Below are positions 33,800-46,629 of a DNA stretch of 64,000 bases, one piece after another. How positions within the stretch are numbered: position 1 is the first letter of the stretch; each line of letters starts with the position of its first letter. This DNA comes from Ailurus styani. Its lineage: Eukaryota > Chordata > Mammalia > Carnivora > Ailuridae. The position numbers and the translations under genes are program-made. A model generated the notes under the pieces. The model had not been told where the DNA came from. It made no database searches and saw only the letters and a list, made by a program, of their open reading frames with translations. Location: the NCBI GenBank assembly GCA_002007465.1, contig LNAC01000347.1, positions 975,961 to 1,039,960 of the forward strand, read 5' to 3'.

Positions 33800-34120
33800 G
33801 TAGACCAACACTGTTCAATAGAGAAAACATGTGGGCCACATGTGTAATTTAAAAATGTTTTTAAAGTAAAAAGAAATAGGTACCATGAATTTTAAATGTA
33901 TCTTATTAAATCCAGTACAACTAAAAATCATCATTTCAACTTGTAATAATATAAAAATTAACAAGAAATAAGAAAAGACAATATTTGCCAACACACATAC
34001 TACTGTACAATGTTTAATGTGATGCAGCAGTGAAAGGGAAATGCAGTTCTACCAGTCCCATTAGCCACGTTTCAAGGGCTCAGCAGCCATACGTAGCTAG
34101 TGGCTACTGTCCTAGAGAGC
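33800..34120. mobile_element. Old DNA-transposon-type repeat
   Basis: It starts 'cactgttcaatagag' and ends 'agctagtggctactgtcc', the same element type as at 3405-4490. It is about 320 bp and uninterrupted. Confidence 0.6.
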
Positions 34121-34419
34121 AGAGCTTTTGAGAGCTCCTTGAGAGAGGGCTTTGCAGTGACAGATGGCTGTTGGTATTTCCTTTGGGGCTGGTCTGATCT
34201 GTAGATTTCCCAGAGGTTCTGGCCAGTCTCTGGTTCATTCTCAGATCTGCGGACTCCAGAGAGATAACGTTGATTCTTGAGTGCTCTTGGTTGGGGTTGG
34301 AGATCTGTATTTTAGTTTGTGTTGGTCTTTTTGGAGTCTCTCCAAACTTACAGTAGAGAGTACTCCATTCTAGATAGTTCTTCTCAGACAAGAGAGCCTA
34401 AGAGTTCCTTGAAAGTCAA

Positions 34420-34640
34420 GTTTCTGGAGACAAATCCTGGCTACGCCACTTACTGGTTATATGCCCTCAGGTATGTGACCTAATTGGCCTTCTGCTTCAG
34501 TCTTTTCATCTGTAAAATGGGGATTGTGATAGTCCTTCATGGGGGTTATTAGGAAGAGCAAATGCATTTATATGTGGAAAGTACTTACGAGTGTGCTTGG
34601 CCCGTACTAAGCTCTTGGGAAGTGTTAGCTATCATTATTA
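34420..34640 (+). repeat. MIR SINE
   Basis: Sense MIR: 'acaaatcctggctacgccac', 'cttactggttatatg', 'cttttcatctgtaaaatggg', then a TATCATTATTATTA end. Confidence 0.85.
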
Positions 34641-34945
34641 TTACGCATAAGCTACATGCAATCTCTGAAGTCCGGGGCTTAGCAGTTACTGTTCCTTCTG
34701 TTGCAAACAGTCCACCTGGATAAAGCTTTCCATCCTTTAGTTGCCAGTGGAGATTTTACTTCTCCAAGGGAAGTCTCCCCTTGCTTTTCAGGTTGGGTTT
34801 AACGGTTCTCCCATAGCACCCTCTCTCTCCCTTTTGTAACACTCAGTGTGTATTTATCCGCCTGTCTATATCTGACCTGTGAAGGCATTTCTCTATTTTG
34901 TCCTCTACTGTATCCTCAGAACCTGACCTATAATATTTGGGTAAT
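34641..34945 (-). repeat. L2-like LINE remnant
   Basis: 'tctcccatagcaccctctc' and 'tcctctactgtatcctcaga' are L2 3' end type wording, decayed. Confidence 0.5.
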
Positions 34946-34949
34946 GATA

Positions 34950-35165
34950 AACATAATGGAAGCTAACATTTATTGATGGCTCACTAATTAAAGTTCATAT
35001 AATCCTCAGTTATATGTTTTTGAGAATGTGCTATCATTTCCAGTTCATAAATCAGGAAATGAAGGCTTAGGTAGGTAAAATAGATCCTACAAAAACAGCC
35101 AGAGAACAAATGGCAAAGCCAGAATTTGAACCCAATTTGTCTGACTCTGAGCTCATACTCTCAAG
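34950..35165 (-). repeat. MIR SINE (antisense)
   Basis: 'tcagttcataaatcaggaaat'-type wording and 'gccagaatttgaacccaat' match antisense MIR. Confidence 0.7.
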
Positions 35166-35766
35166 GGATGGGCTGGTATTCTCCACGATGGGGCCCTCCA
35201 GCAGAACCTTGGACCTGGGAGGCTCAAATTCCTCATGTCTGGCCCATGGACTCAGGAGGCCATTTTGTATACCAGATCCCTGGAGCAATCCTCCAGACCC
35301 CGTCTCTCTTCCTCCCCTGAGGTCTGCAGGTAGCCATGGGCAGCATGATTCAGGCCGGGAGGACTGAGCACGATCTGGATTCACTCGGTTCTTTGGGTTT
35401 AATGAGACTCCTACAACCCTCTGTTCTACAGAAACCCCACCTTCAGTGCTTCAATTAAAAGTCTAATGGGGCTGGAATCTGTGCTTTTTTTTTCTCTGAT
35501 GCTTGGGATCTAATTTTGTGAACAACTGCTCGTATTGGCTTGGACATAGCTTATTCACTGTGAAAATCTGGTTTAACGTAAATTCTGTAGTTTCTAAATA
35601 TTTATGAGCATTATTCCCTCAAAATGCTGAGTAATAACTATAGGTATATAATTAGGTTGTGTTCTGTTTAAACCTTTGTTGTTAGCATTTACATTTACAG
35701 TAGAAGTTCTAGAGAAGAAAGGACATTTGACAGCTCTTTGACAAATTTTTCAAAAATATGTGTATA
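35166..35766. other. Intergenic, nothing recognised
   Basis: Unique-looking DNA. The overlapping open frames at 35.07-35.38 kb on both strands have no known match. Confidence 0.45.
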
Positions 35767-35969
35767 GGGCGCCTGGGTGGCTCAGTGGGTTAATGCCTCT
35801 GCTTTCGGCTCAGGTCATGATCTCAGCGTCCTGGGATCGAGGCCCGCATCGGGCTCCCTGCTCGGCGGGGAGCCTGCTTCCCCCTCTCTCTCTCTCTGCC
35901 TGCCTCTCTGCCTCCTTGTGATCTCTCTCCCTCTGTGAAATAAATAAATAAAATCTTTTAAAAAAAAAT
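35767..35969 (+). mobile_element. CanSINE
   Basis: Plus-oriented young copy with AAATATGTGTAT flanks. Confidence 0.93.
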
Positions 35970-35972
35970 ATG

Positions 35973-36147
35973 TGTATAATAAGGCGTGAAGGGGTGCTCT
36001 TACTAATGTTGCAAATGGAGGAAGAATTAATCAACTCACTGTCTGAACTATATTTCCTANTGTATAATAAGGCGTGAAGGGGTGTTCTTACTAATGTTGC
36101 AAATGGAGGAAGAATTAATCAACTCACTGTCTGAACTATATTTCCTA
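35973..36147 (+). repeat. 87-bp tandem duplication split by a single N (likely assembly artefact)
   Basis: 35973-36059 and 36061-36147 are the same 87 bp except for one C/T difference, with a lone N at 36060 between them. It is probably an unresolved overlap between contigs or haplotypes, not a biological repeat. Confidence 0.9.
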
Positions 36148-36349
36148 TTATCAACTGCTGTCATCTGGTGGCAAATTTGAGGTATAGCAGAAAGCTTCAG
36201 TATCCATAGCAATTTTCTCTTTTTACGTTCGGCGAAGTGAATCGAGTATTTTCATTGTGTTGGTCTGTAGCGTATGATCAAATTAAGTGTTTCTCAACAA
36301 AGCTAGCACTGATCATATGTTAACATCTTCAGTCATTTTTCTTCAGGTT

Positions 36350-36560
36350 GTAATAACCAATATTTAATGAAAATGTATTGGACACCAAGACCTGTTTTAA
36401 GTGCTTTACATGGTTCATTTTATTAATATTTATGAGACTTCTATGAGGTGAATATCATTATTCATTTTATCAATGTGTGACTTCTACTGGTTGGCTAATT
36501 CATCCAAATCACACTGCTGATAAGTGACAGAGCCGGAATGGTAATCCAAGAGACCCGATT
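36350..36560 (-). repeat. MIR-like remnant (antisense)
   Basis: 'ttaagtgctttacatggttc', 'tctatgaggtgaatatcatt' and 'agtgacagagccggaatgg' are antisense MIR-type wording. Confidence 0.65.
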
Positions 36561-37734
36561 TCTGCCCACACGTTTGTAACAACTGCTTTACAATACACGT
36601 GTAAGCTAGGACAGCAAGGAAGAAGAAACTGGAAATAAGAAATTTGGGTGTGAATTTTAGCTCTACTGCTCCCTTTTTAATAATAATTCCATGATCCAAA
36701 AAGGAGTTACCTCAGCAGGCATCTGACCTTGGTCATATTCCCCTTTGCTGGGTCCTATTTTCTTTTCTATAAAATCTTGGAAGGACAGGATCATTGGTTT
36801 TCAAGCTGGTATTTGTGATGCACTGGTGGTTCCACATATGAGGAGACCAGAGAGAGAGGGATGAGAAGGTAGAGGGTGCTTGGCTGGTGGGATTAGGACC
36901 CTCATTCCTACCACTGTCCTCCTTCACTTCTGTCACATGGTAGTTTTCTAGTTAAAGTTTTGGTTCTACAAATGATGTGATGCCTAAGAGAAAATTTAGA
37001 AACAACATGACCAAACTCTTCTGGGAACTCTGAGAAATACATGGTGGCGAGAACATGCCTAGACAATTATGGCTGGGGAGAGTCACTGAGACAAAGTTCC
37101 CCTGATCTTCAAGAGAGAAGCAACATTCCTATGTAGCTCCATTCCTATGTAGATGTTTCCAACCAGCATTCTGAAATATTATTGTTTTTGTGGAATGTTA
37201 AGAATCTATATTTATAATATGCTCAAAATATTATAAAGATCTTTGTCTATGGAAAGGATATAAAAAGAAGACTGTTATATTGGAAATAGGATGCAGGTTT
37301 AAAGGCAAAACTTTTACTTGAAGACCTCTTAAAAGCTTTTTCTTTGTAGTGTGTGTGTATTGGGGGGTCAGGGTTTACTTCAGTAGAAGAGGAAAGTAGC
37401 AAATCACAGCATGTGCTATTTATCTTAATGTTTCTGGCAATTTTTTGTCTACCAAAGATGCATGAATAATTATAAACATACTTATATCATTAATAATTAT
37501 AGACATATTTGTATCTTATTTTATGTAGTATTTCCTCAGTGATGCTATACTTGTTGCTTATAAGATATACAGTCTTTGAAAGTTTTGGTCCTAGGAGTAG
37601 ATTTTATGTCAAAAGTTGAAATCTGTGTGTATTCCTACCACATTACCTAGCGCATAGTAAGTGTCCGGTACTGTTGAAGGAATATTGTTGTCCTTGCATG
37701 AAGGAACACACTAGATTGGAAGCTACACCATTTA
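36561..37734. other. Intergenic with decayed L1 trace
   Basis: About 37480-37680 is like old L1 3' sequence ('tcctaggagtagattttatg'). No gene was seen. Confidence 0.45.
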
Positions 37735-37760
37735 ATTAATTAATTAATTAATTAATTAAT

Positions 37761-37964
37761 TTTTTAAAAGATTTTATTTATTTATTTGACACACAGAGAG
37801 AGATTACAAGTAGGCAGAGAGGCAAGGCAGAGAGACAGGGAGAGGAGGAAGCAGGCTCCCTGCTGAGCAGAGAGCCCTATGCGGGCCTCCTCGATCCCAG
37901 GATGCTGAGATCATGACCTGAGGCAAAAGCAGAGTCTTTAACCCACTGAGCCACCCAGGCGCCC
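37761..37964 (-). mobile_element. CanSINE after (TTAA)n
   Basis: Minus-oriented young copy. AGCTACACCATTTAATT lies on both sides (from 37721 and from 37967), and the left copy runs into an expanded (TTAA)n at about 37735-37760. Confidence 0.93.
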
Positions 37965-38247
37965 AAAGCTACACCATTTAATTCTTTGGCTTTTCAGCCT
38001 GCTGAATATTCACTGGCTTATAAAATTGATTTTTTTTCCATTTCCTGCTTCCCTCAATATTATAGGTACAGAACTGATGCCAGGAACATGGTGTCGTTCC
38101 AGTATGTTATGGGAAGTTGCTAAAAGATAATCAGAATCAGCCATTTTCCTAATGGCTCTATGTCAACTTTCCAAAATTCAATTTCCTGAAAGCCATTCAT
38201 CAATTGATCAAAATTGATAAAAAAATCTATCAAAAATTGATTGATTT

Positions 38248-38490
38248 GGGCGCCTGGGTGGCTCAGTGGGTTAAAGCCTCTGCTTTCGGCTCAGGTCATG
38301 ANTTCAAAAATTGATTGATTTGGGCGCCTGGGTGGCTCAGTGGGTTAAAGCCTCTGCTTTTGCCTCAGGTCATGATCTCAGCGTCNNNNNNNNNNNNNNN
38401 NNNNNNNNNNNNNNNNNNNNNNNNNNNNNNNNNNNNNNNTACTTGTAATTTCTCTCTCTGTGTCAAATAAATAAATAAAATCTTAAAAAA
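38248..38490 (+). mobile_element. CanSINE with assembly gap
   Basis: Plus-oriented copy with an ATTGATTGATTT target duplication at both ends. A repeated 72-bp head (38230-38301 and 38304-38375) surrounds a single N at 38302, and 54 Ns fill 38386-38439. Confidence 0.88.
38386..38439. other. Assembly gap (54 N)
   Basis: Run of unknown bases inside a CanSINE body. Confidence 0.99.
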
Positions 38491-40020
38491 AATTGATTGA
38501 TTTACTTGTTCTTAAATATTCAGTTTTGGGTGACCTACTTTCATAACTTGTTTTAAGGATGTCAAATTCGCTCTTGCCCCAGCTCTTGCTGCCGCCATTG
38601 GATGTTATGGGGTAGGGGGAGGTGGAAGATGAATGGGGACGCTGGGGTTGGGGGGTGGTGGTGGGCTCATTCATTGACAAAAGACTGTAAGGAATCTTTA
38701 TTTTCAAGAATATATTAGTGTTTCTTTATGAATATATTCTCTCCTCCCCTTCTTTGGAAATAATAGGGTCATAGGATTCTCGAGTTATTAAATATTACCA
38801 TTGAATGGCTCAAAGCCTCTCTTTTTCTCCCTCTTTCATTTTATTCCCAGTTCCTCTTCTCATCTTCTCCCATGCCTTCCTAGGCAAGCATTAAAAAGAG
38901 CTTACCTTGTATCTTTTTGCTTTTATGTGTTCCTGCTGCCTGGGTGTTATTTTGTGCATATGTATTTTTCACTTACCCAAGTGATACTATGTTATAGGTC
39001 TCATTCCATTTGTTTCTGGCTCACTCAGGATTCCATTATAAAAGCCATTCAAATTATTACCAGCACACCTTGACCAGTGTTTCTACCCCAGGTGCAGCTG
39101 CCCCTCATTTCATCCAACTCCTCTCCCAGTGATAGGTACCAGGCTGCAGCCAAATCCCCTCTGCCTCTACTCAAGTACCATTGCAATAATAATACCCTTA
39201 AATGTGTGCTTTTATAAACCTGTGTGGGAATTTCTTTAGGCTCTGTACCTAGGAGTGGAAATTCTGAATCATCAGGTATGGTTGTATTGATTTTACTGAG
39301 ACTTGCCAGAACTCTCCTCAGCCTTTACTTCTTCCAGAACACAAGGGTTCCTCGATGCAGATCCAAGTGTTTTGCAAATCTAATTATGTGTCAAGTCATT
39401 TCTCATTGTTGTTTCCATTAGCACTTCTGTGATTACTACAACTTCGAACATCTCTTTTTAGGTTTGTTAACTTTTTAATTTCTTCATTTTATTACTGCTT
39501 GGTGGGATTTCTTGTAAACTATAAATATAAGCTGTTTCAACTTGCAATGCTTGTTTTATAGTTTGCAAAGGACTTCTGTGAATCTATTGTCTATTCGTTA
39601 ATGTTTCCATGGAGTTCCTTCCTGAACAGGAAGAAATAATATGTTATGAACAGGTACATTTTCCCCCCAAAGGAATGAAAGCACAGTCCAAAATTTAAAA
39701 ACATCTATCAGCATAATTTACTACAGAATACAGTAAAAGAGCAAAATTATCTGATTATCCCAATAGGTGCAGAAAGACATTTGATAGATTTCATCACTAT
39801 TTATAACTTTAAAAACAACTTTTAATAAACTTAGCTATATTTCAACTTTATACTTAAAAACAACAGCCAACAATACTTTATGGAGAAACTTCGGTGCATT
39901 TCTTTTAAGAAAAGGAACAAGGTAAAGAAACTCTCCCATACCACCGCTGTCAAACATGGCATTGAAGGCCCCAGACAACATAAAAGGTGAAGGAGAGGTT
40001 TAAGAATTAGAAGAGAAGAG
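38491..40020. other. Intergenic with old L1 traces
   Basis: 38930-39060 and 39215-39470 look like decayed L1 3' sequence ('ctaggagtggaaattctgaa'). No exon is supported. Confidence 0.45.
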
Positions 40021-40055
40021 ATGTAACTGACAGATAACATATTATTATTATTATT

Positions 40056-40215
40056 TTTAAAGATTTTATTGATTTATTTGACAGAGAGACAGCGAGAGAG
40101 AAACACAAGCAGGGGGAGTGGGAGAGGGAGAAGCAGGCTTCCCGCTGAGCAGGGAGCCCAGTGTGGGATCTGAGCTAAAAGCAGACACTTAACAACTGAG
40201 CCACCCAGTCGCCCC
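40056..40215 (-). mobile_element. CanSINE (left arm of an inverted pair)
   Basis: Minus-oriented copy lacking part of its middle, flanked by AGATAACATATTATTATT (from 40033 and from 40217). Confidence 0.9.
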
Positions 40216-40238
40216 TAGATAACATATTATTATTGTTT

Positions 40239-40428
40239 GGGGCACCTGGGGGGCTCAGTCAGTTAAGTGTCTGCTTTCAGCTCAGGTCATGATCCTAGGG
40301 TCCTGGGATACAGTCCCATACCGGGCTCCCTGCTCAGCGGGGAGCCTGCTTCTCCCTCTCCCTCTGCCTATCACTCCTCCTGCTTGTGCTCTCTCTCTGT
40401 GTCAAATAAATAAATAAAGTCTTTAAAA
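40239..40428 (+). mobile_element. CanSINE (right arm of an inverted pair)
   Basis: Plus-oriented copy starting 23 bp after the previous SINE. Head-to-head, the two can fold on each other. Confidence 0.92.
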
Positions 40429-42517
40429 ACATATCATTGTTGTTTTATTACTCTTTAGATTTTCTTAGCTAATATGTTACCCAGGATTATCACTATTATC
40501 ACTATTTTCATTATTATCCATAGTCATAAATGAAAATAATAGAATTTTATTTGTATTCATAAATAGCTTTAGAGTCAAGATTACACCAGTTTCATAAAAT
40601 GAACTAGGTAACATTTGCTCTTTTTCTATTTTCTGGGCAACTTTAAAGTGAATATTAATTCTGTTTTGTATTGTTCAGCTGTAGAGCCTTGGGCTTTTCA
40701 GTGGTCTTAGACCTCCATTTACATTTACTTACTACTTTTTTGTTTCATGACTATATTTATTACAAATGTGCTTGTAAGAAAAAATGTTTTCATAAGAAGA
40801 ATATGCTCCTTGGAGATTTTTGTAATCATTTGTCAAGTTGGATATTGGTGAACTGGCTTGTTTCTTTTCTCAGCCCTCTATTGAGGTACACCTTTTTTGG
40901 TACATTGAAAACCATTCTGTTCTTATTTTAAGGAAAACAATACTAAAAAGTAGTACTTTTTAATAAATCTGAGAATGTAGGTTCTGGTGATATAGATGTA
41001 TTAGCATGAGGTGGAGTAGGAGATTGGCTTGCCGAATTCCAGTGAGTCAGAAAAGTTTGAACTCTATCTTCATCTCAGCTCAGGTCTTGATCGCAGGGTT
41101 GTGAGTTCAGGCCCCAAGTTAGGCATGGAGCCTACTTAAGAAAAAAAAAAATAATAGGAAGTCCTAAAAATGGAGGAGACATGAAGGAATTTCTTTCAGC
41201 AGATTTCTATCTACTAAGCAAATACATACGATACCTTAAGCAATAGTATTAACGATCGAAATGTTAAGCTATTCAGTTTGTTGAACTTTGCCGTATTTCC
41301 CCCTGACCTTGGCTGAGAGGATGCTCCCGGTGAAGTTCAATGCCTGGTGGCAGTGACCATCTTTTCCCGTGTGCATATTTCCCTCGTGTGCATATTTCAG
41401 ATCCCAGGCTCTGCTCTGACTCTGTCTTGAACTGTCCAGAACCTGTGAGACGACCTAAATCTCAAGTACCTGGTTTTGTCATTTCACCATCTTTAAATGG
41501 AGAGAAAGACACCTATGTTGCTTTGAGGATTACACGACACTGTGGAAGAAATGAGAACCCCCAAGCTGAGGGGGCAGGTGCAGGGGAGCCCCCTGACGCT
41601 CACTCACTTCCTAAATGACTCACTTCCATACACCAGCCTCAGGGAGGGAGCACAAATTCCTGTCTCAGAAGAGTTATGAATCACTACATCGTGGGCTTTT
41701 AGAGTCGCTCACTAAGAGTCCAAATTTCAAAACTCAAGGACGTACTGCATGTGTTCACTGGGAGAAGTCGGAATGGCATAAATGATAAGAAACACAGGTC
41801 TTTGTTGAGGGCCATGAAAATAATGGGTGCTCTGCAGAAGCCCTAGCTAATGCTCAGCTCAGCTCAGCTCTCACACCCCAGACACATTTGGCTTTTCCTG
41901 ATCTAGTCCTTATTCACCCTCCTTCCCCTTTAAGCTAATGAGAGGGTAGAGTTCCTGGCTCAGGTTCACTCTGTCGATGGGTTTGAAGCTTGGTGACATT
42001 CCTGCACATCACTGCGGGGCTGAGGGCTCAGGGCTTGGTGGGAACCCTGGGGGCGAGGCTCAGACTATGACTTGTTAGGGCATGCAGGACTGAGGCGGGG
42101 GGCGGGGGGAGGGATTTTCCAGGGAGCCAGGGGAACGCAATGGCGAAGAGGCACAGAGTGAGGAAGAGAAGTGAGAGAAGATAATAAGGATAATAAGGTA
42201 ACAGAAATATCTAAAGCGAGTAACATATATGGCAGTTTTTAGTGTTTACTCTTCACACTGGACTTTCCTTTTTTAAATGTCTGCCTCTCCATAGTCCCCC
42301 CAATCCATTTCCCTAGAGACCTTTCAGAAATCCTTCTCTATCAAGAAGCAGTTTTTTGGATCAAATCAAAACATGCTACACTGTAGGAATTTGAGAATTG
42401 GAGTTGGAGATGGTGTTATTGCTTCCTGCGTAGGGACCAATGTGTAGCGATGTATTTGGAAGATCTATAATTCAGGAATACAGTGTTTGCTCTCAGTATT
42501 TAAAAATACATCCCTTT
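40429..42517. other. Intergenic, no gene supported
   Basis: It includes a truncated CanSINE at about 41071-41153. 41.2-42.2 kb is GC-richer unique sequence, with no product recognised. Confidence 0.45.
41071..41153 (+). mobile_element. CanSINE fragment
   Basis: Only the middle ('cagctcaggtcttgatcgcag') to 'ggagcctacttaag' and an A-tail remain. Confidence 0.75.
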
Positions 42518-42717
42518 TGGGGCTCCTGGGTGGCTCAGCTCATTAAGCGTCTGACTCTTGATTTCAGCTCAGGTCATGATCTCAGGTCATGAGATTGAGC
42601 CCCCTGTTGGGCTCTGCACTGAATGTGGAGCCTGCTTGAGATTCACTCTCTTTCCTCTCCCTGCCACCCCCCCATTCTCTTTCTCTAAAATAAAAGAGTA
42701 AATCTTTAAAAAAAAAA
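42518..42717 (+). mobile_element. CanSINE
   Basis: Plus-oriented older copy with 'ctgactcttgatttcagctc' wording and an A-tail. Confidence 0.9.
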
Positions 42718-44330
42718 TGACCTATTCTTTTTCCTCCAGTTGTTTCTCCATCCTTCTTTCTTCACTCTTTTACACCTCCCTTCACACCCTCCTGTCCCAC
42801 CTGCCTCACTCCTCCCATGCACGTCCACGGTGCTGAATAAAGCACATTAATGAGCTTCGACAGAGTGACTGAAGGTGCCATTTGCCCCTTGGAAAGGCTG
42901 GGAGCCAAAGGAATGTCTGTAACACAAGAAGCTTTTATTTATTTATTTATTTATTTTCTCTAAAGGATTGCCTTTCTCTTTTCATCTCTAAACTTCATTT
43001 CTCTCCTCTATATGTGTGTGTGCTGGTGTGTGTGTCAGGGTCTCATGTCACAGGCAGAGGAGAAAGGTTTTCTCTGTTGTAGAGTGTGAGTGTTTTATTT
43101 TGGCCTATGCCCTTTGTCACTATGTAGCATTCCAGTTTGGACAAGCCAAGCAGAACAGTGGGTCGCTCTGGCTAACATGCTTTACTGAATGCTCTTGCCT
43201 GGGGGGTTAAAGTTCAGGAAAGGCAGTCAACAGGTGCTTGTTTTTCTGGGAGGGCATTTTCCCAGTTCTCTACGGTGTCTGCAGTTGCTGGCTCTGGAAG
43301 AGGATGTGGAGGCGGGGGGGAGGATGGGAGAGACAGAGGTCATGAGGACCATCACATATGCTCAATAGCTGAGTCAGGCAGGGTCAGGCAGTAACAAGGA
43401 CCTCACTACGAACTTAGGTCACTGGGTAGAATTCTTCTGACCAATAGTCTCTGCAAAACCTAAAAAATAAAGGGAAAAATGTGTGCAAATTCCCTTGGGG
43501 GACAGCACTATGCAGACTTCAGTTGCTGTCAAACGGCACTGAGATTTCTTCCTTCAGGTACCTTCTGTGGCCCTGGGCCCTAATCCCACTTGTGGATGTG
43601 TTGACTGAAGGAATATTTTGCAAAACCATTGTGATGTGGCCACTGATAGATTCCAATGAGAACAGAAAGAGGAGCCCTGGACTTTTAACATTTTTTTTTA
43701 AATAAAAGAATAAGTTACCAAGTAACCTGCCTACATCACCTTCACTGCATCCCGCTTCCCTGAATGACCCCACAGGGGTGGATAGAAGTCTGGGATTGGA
43801 GCAAGTTCAGAGGTGGGGTGGGATCTGGGGTAGGATGAGGCTCAGGGAAGGGTGAGTGTGGCAGTACACGTAACTTGGTAATAAGGAAAAGTCGAATTTT
43901 TATTTAATGGTTTGTTCTTAAAGAGTCATGGAATGGTGTAAATGTCCAAACACGACTGGGGTCAAAACAGCTGCTCCAAAATGACCATAGCAAAATGTGA
44001 GGTGCTCAGGCTAACATGAAAAATCTTAAAGGGCAACATTCAAGATATATAAAGCGATTTCTCTCACATTGAACTTTTTTCCCCCCAAGAACTATAAGAA
44101 AACAGAAATGACTTTGCATCTTTGCCAACAGAAAAGGCCTGTAGAAAGATTTACATTTTGGGGGAAGACACTACTTGAGCACGACCCCCTGAGTCATGGA
44201 ATTATCCAGAAATTCAGGCTGTGGATACATGTGCTCCTGTATTTTCTAAGTGTGCTCTCATAGTGTACTTTTTATTTAGAACAATATGTTTTCCTATGAA
44301 GAGAACAAGAATTCCTAGTATTTTAGTTGA
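42718..44330. other. Intergenic, nothing recognised
   Basis: A (TTTA)n patch lies at about 42931-42956. Otherwise unique-looking, no gene. Confidence 0.45.
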
Positions 44331-44343
44331 AAAGTCTATAAGT

Positions 44344-44548
44344 GGGCGCCTGGGTGGCTCAGTGGGTTAAAGCCGCTGCCTTCGGCTCAGGTCATGATCT
44401 CAGTGTCCTGGGATCAAGGCCCTCATCGGGCTCTCTGCTCAGCAGGGAGCCTGCTTCCTCCCTTCTCCTCTCTCTCTGCCTGCCTCTCTGCCTACTTGTA
44501 ATCTCTCTCTCTCTGTGTCAAATGAATAAATAAAATCTTTAAAAAAAA
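44344..44548 (+). mobile_element. CanSINE
   Basis: Plus-oriented young copy with GAAAAGTCTATAAG on both sides (about 44329-44342 and 44550-44563). Confidence 0.94.
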
Positions 44549-44969
44549 TGAAAAGTCTATAAGTATATGAGACCTACTTATTAGCCTTCTATGATGAAAG
44601 AACTAAAAATTTTGGGGGTGAGGCTGGATGGAAAGGCAGCTGTTACTTGTTTCTCCAGAGAAAAACTTGAGAGGGCTTGCCGGGATTACTTGGCAGTGTG
44701 TAGTCACACAGTTTTTTGTAGAAAACATGATGAATGGAGTGGAGGACGAATTTGAAGGAGAATGGTCACAGAAGAGGGACTGAGCTGATAACAGAGGACA
44801 GGAGTATTCGGGACAGAGAAATGATAACATCCTCTGTGCATATGTGTTGATAAATTATACTCTCGGGAGTCTATGCCCATACTCACCCCCCACAGCAGCC
44901 AATGAGCTGCCTGTTGGCCTGAAGTCTTGCCAGCACTGGGAATTACCATCCGAAAGAAAGCCTTGATGA
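44549..44969. other. Intergenic spacer
   Basis: No gene or repeat recognised. Confidence 0.45.
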
Positions 44970-45176
44970 GGGATACCTGGGTGGCTCAGTCGTTAAGTGT
45001 CTGCCTTTGGCTCAGGTCACCATCCCAGGGTCTTGGGATCGTGCCCTGCATCAGGCTCCCTGCTCAGTGGGGAGCCTGCTTCTCCCTCTCCAGCTCTCCC
45101 TGCTTATACTCACTCGCTTGCTCTCTCTCTTTCTCTCAAATAAATAAAATCTTAAAAAAAGAAAGAAAGAAAGAAA
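44970..45176 (+). mobile_element. CanSINE
   Basis: Plus-oriented copy with a GAAA-repeat tail and GAAAG(C)(C/G)TTGATGA flanks. Confidence 0.9.
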
Positions 45177-46629
45177 GCGTTGATGAACCTCATCTAGTGG
45201 GATTTTCCTGTACGTGCCGACATTGAGCAGGATGGAGAGCCCCGGCGCTATTTTCCAGCAACTCCTGTGGGGAAGAGCTCCTTCAGCACTTCTCATGCTA
45301 TCATTTTTTTCCCTCTTCAAGATACCGCGTGCCGGGTGTGGGGGTGGGATCCATTCTGAAGGGGACCCAGCGTAGTCAGCGTTGACCACCGTGACGTCAT
45401 GCACTGCCTCTTCCTGGCACAGGAATGATGATTCTACGGGAACGCTCATGAAGGGACACAGCAACAATAGCAAAACCACAAGCCCTGCTGGGTGGCTTAA
45501 CCTAGATTTCTGCCCCGAAAAGGGGCTGTGGCAGGATGAGCAAGAGCGAACCTAGGGCACGATGCCCCAACTCTGTGACTGAGCTGGATTCCTAACTAAA
45601 ACGCAGAGTTTGGTCTTGTGGGAGCTTGGGGTAAATTTATTAGGAACATTCAAACTTGGCTGAAAATACCCATTTTCTTAAGGGTCCTGCCTTTCTTTTC
45701 TGTGGTGAGCAGGAACAGAGATACACGTGCTCCTCTTCTAGGTTTTTGAAAATCAGGCAGAAACTTGCAATGCAGATGTATTCTTGGGGCTGAGGACATG
45801 GGGCCAGCATGGAATCTTGGGTTTGGCTGCAGGCTGTGGCTAGAACTGCTTTCACCCGCGGTCAAGGGCAAGGCTGTGGGAATTTGGATGGTCATATTTA
45901 CCCCGTGTCCCCTGACTCTTGTTGGAAGTCCTGTGACCTGCCATAGGGACAGGGTTGCTTCCCAAACCACCCAGTTAGGTGGGGTGGCCAGGAGTTTTCA
46001 AGTCAAGACATATGTGGGCTGCTTCTTCCTAATGTAGAGGAGGACATTATTTATCTTAGACTTACATGGTCTTGTCCGGTTTCATCAGATAGTTTAGCCA
46101 TAAAATTCCAAATGTGAAAGTGGCTCTTTCTTTAGTCTCTTCCCACCTGCACCTGCCATGGCTCATCTCATCTTTGCCAACAGGACCTCTGCTTTCCCAG
46201 AGGGACGTCCTTTCTTGTCAAGTGCATCTAGTCTTTGACTCTGTCATATTTGTTTTCACATCATTGAACCCTTCTGTTCTTCTGGGTGTCTGCTTCAGAA
46301 GTTTACCACTGTGCTTTAGGTAACCCCCGGGGCTCCCCCAAGAGGCCTGCATCTAGCTCTGGAGGCAGCCCCATCACACTGCAGAACTGGAGAGACGGGG
46401 CTGGCCAGTGTCCCATCCCTTACTACTGGTCTGCACCAGTGTGCCAGGTTTAAAGAGATAAGCAGAAATAGTTGAACCAGAAAATACGTGATCCCATAGT
46501 TTGTGTTTAGTGTACAAAAAAAGAAAGAAAGGAAGAAAGAAAGTGATTTATGAAAGATGTGTTTATTGAACACCAATTTAGTTTCAGGAACATTTCAGGT
46601 ACATTGTCAAAGATAAAAACCGTTTAAAG
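45177..46629. other. Intergenic, no gene supported
   Basis: GC-mixed unique sequence downstream of miR-133b on its strand. It could hold the 3' part of the host RNA, but no splice or poly(A) case can be made. Confidence 0.4.
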
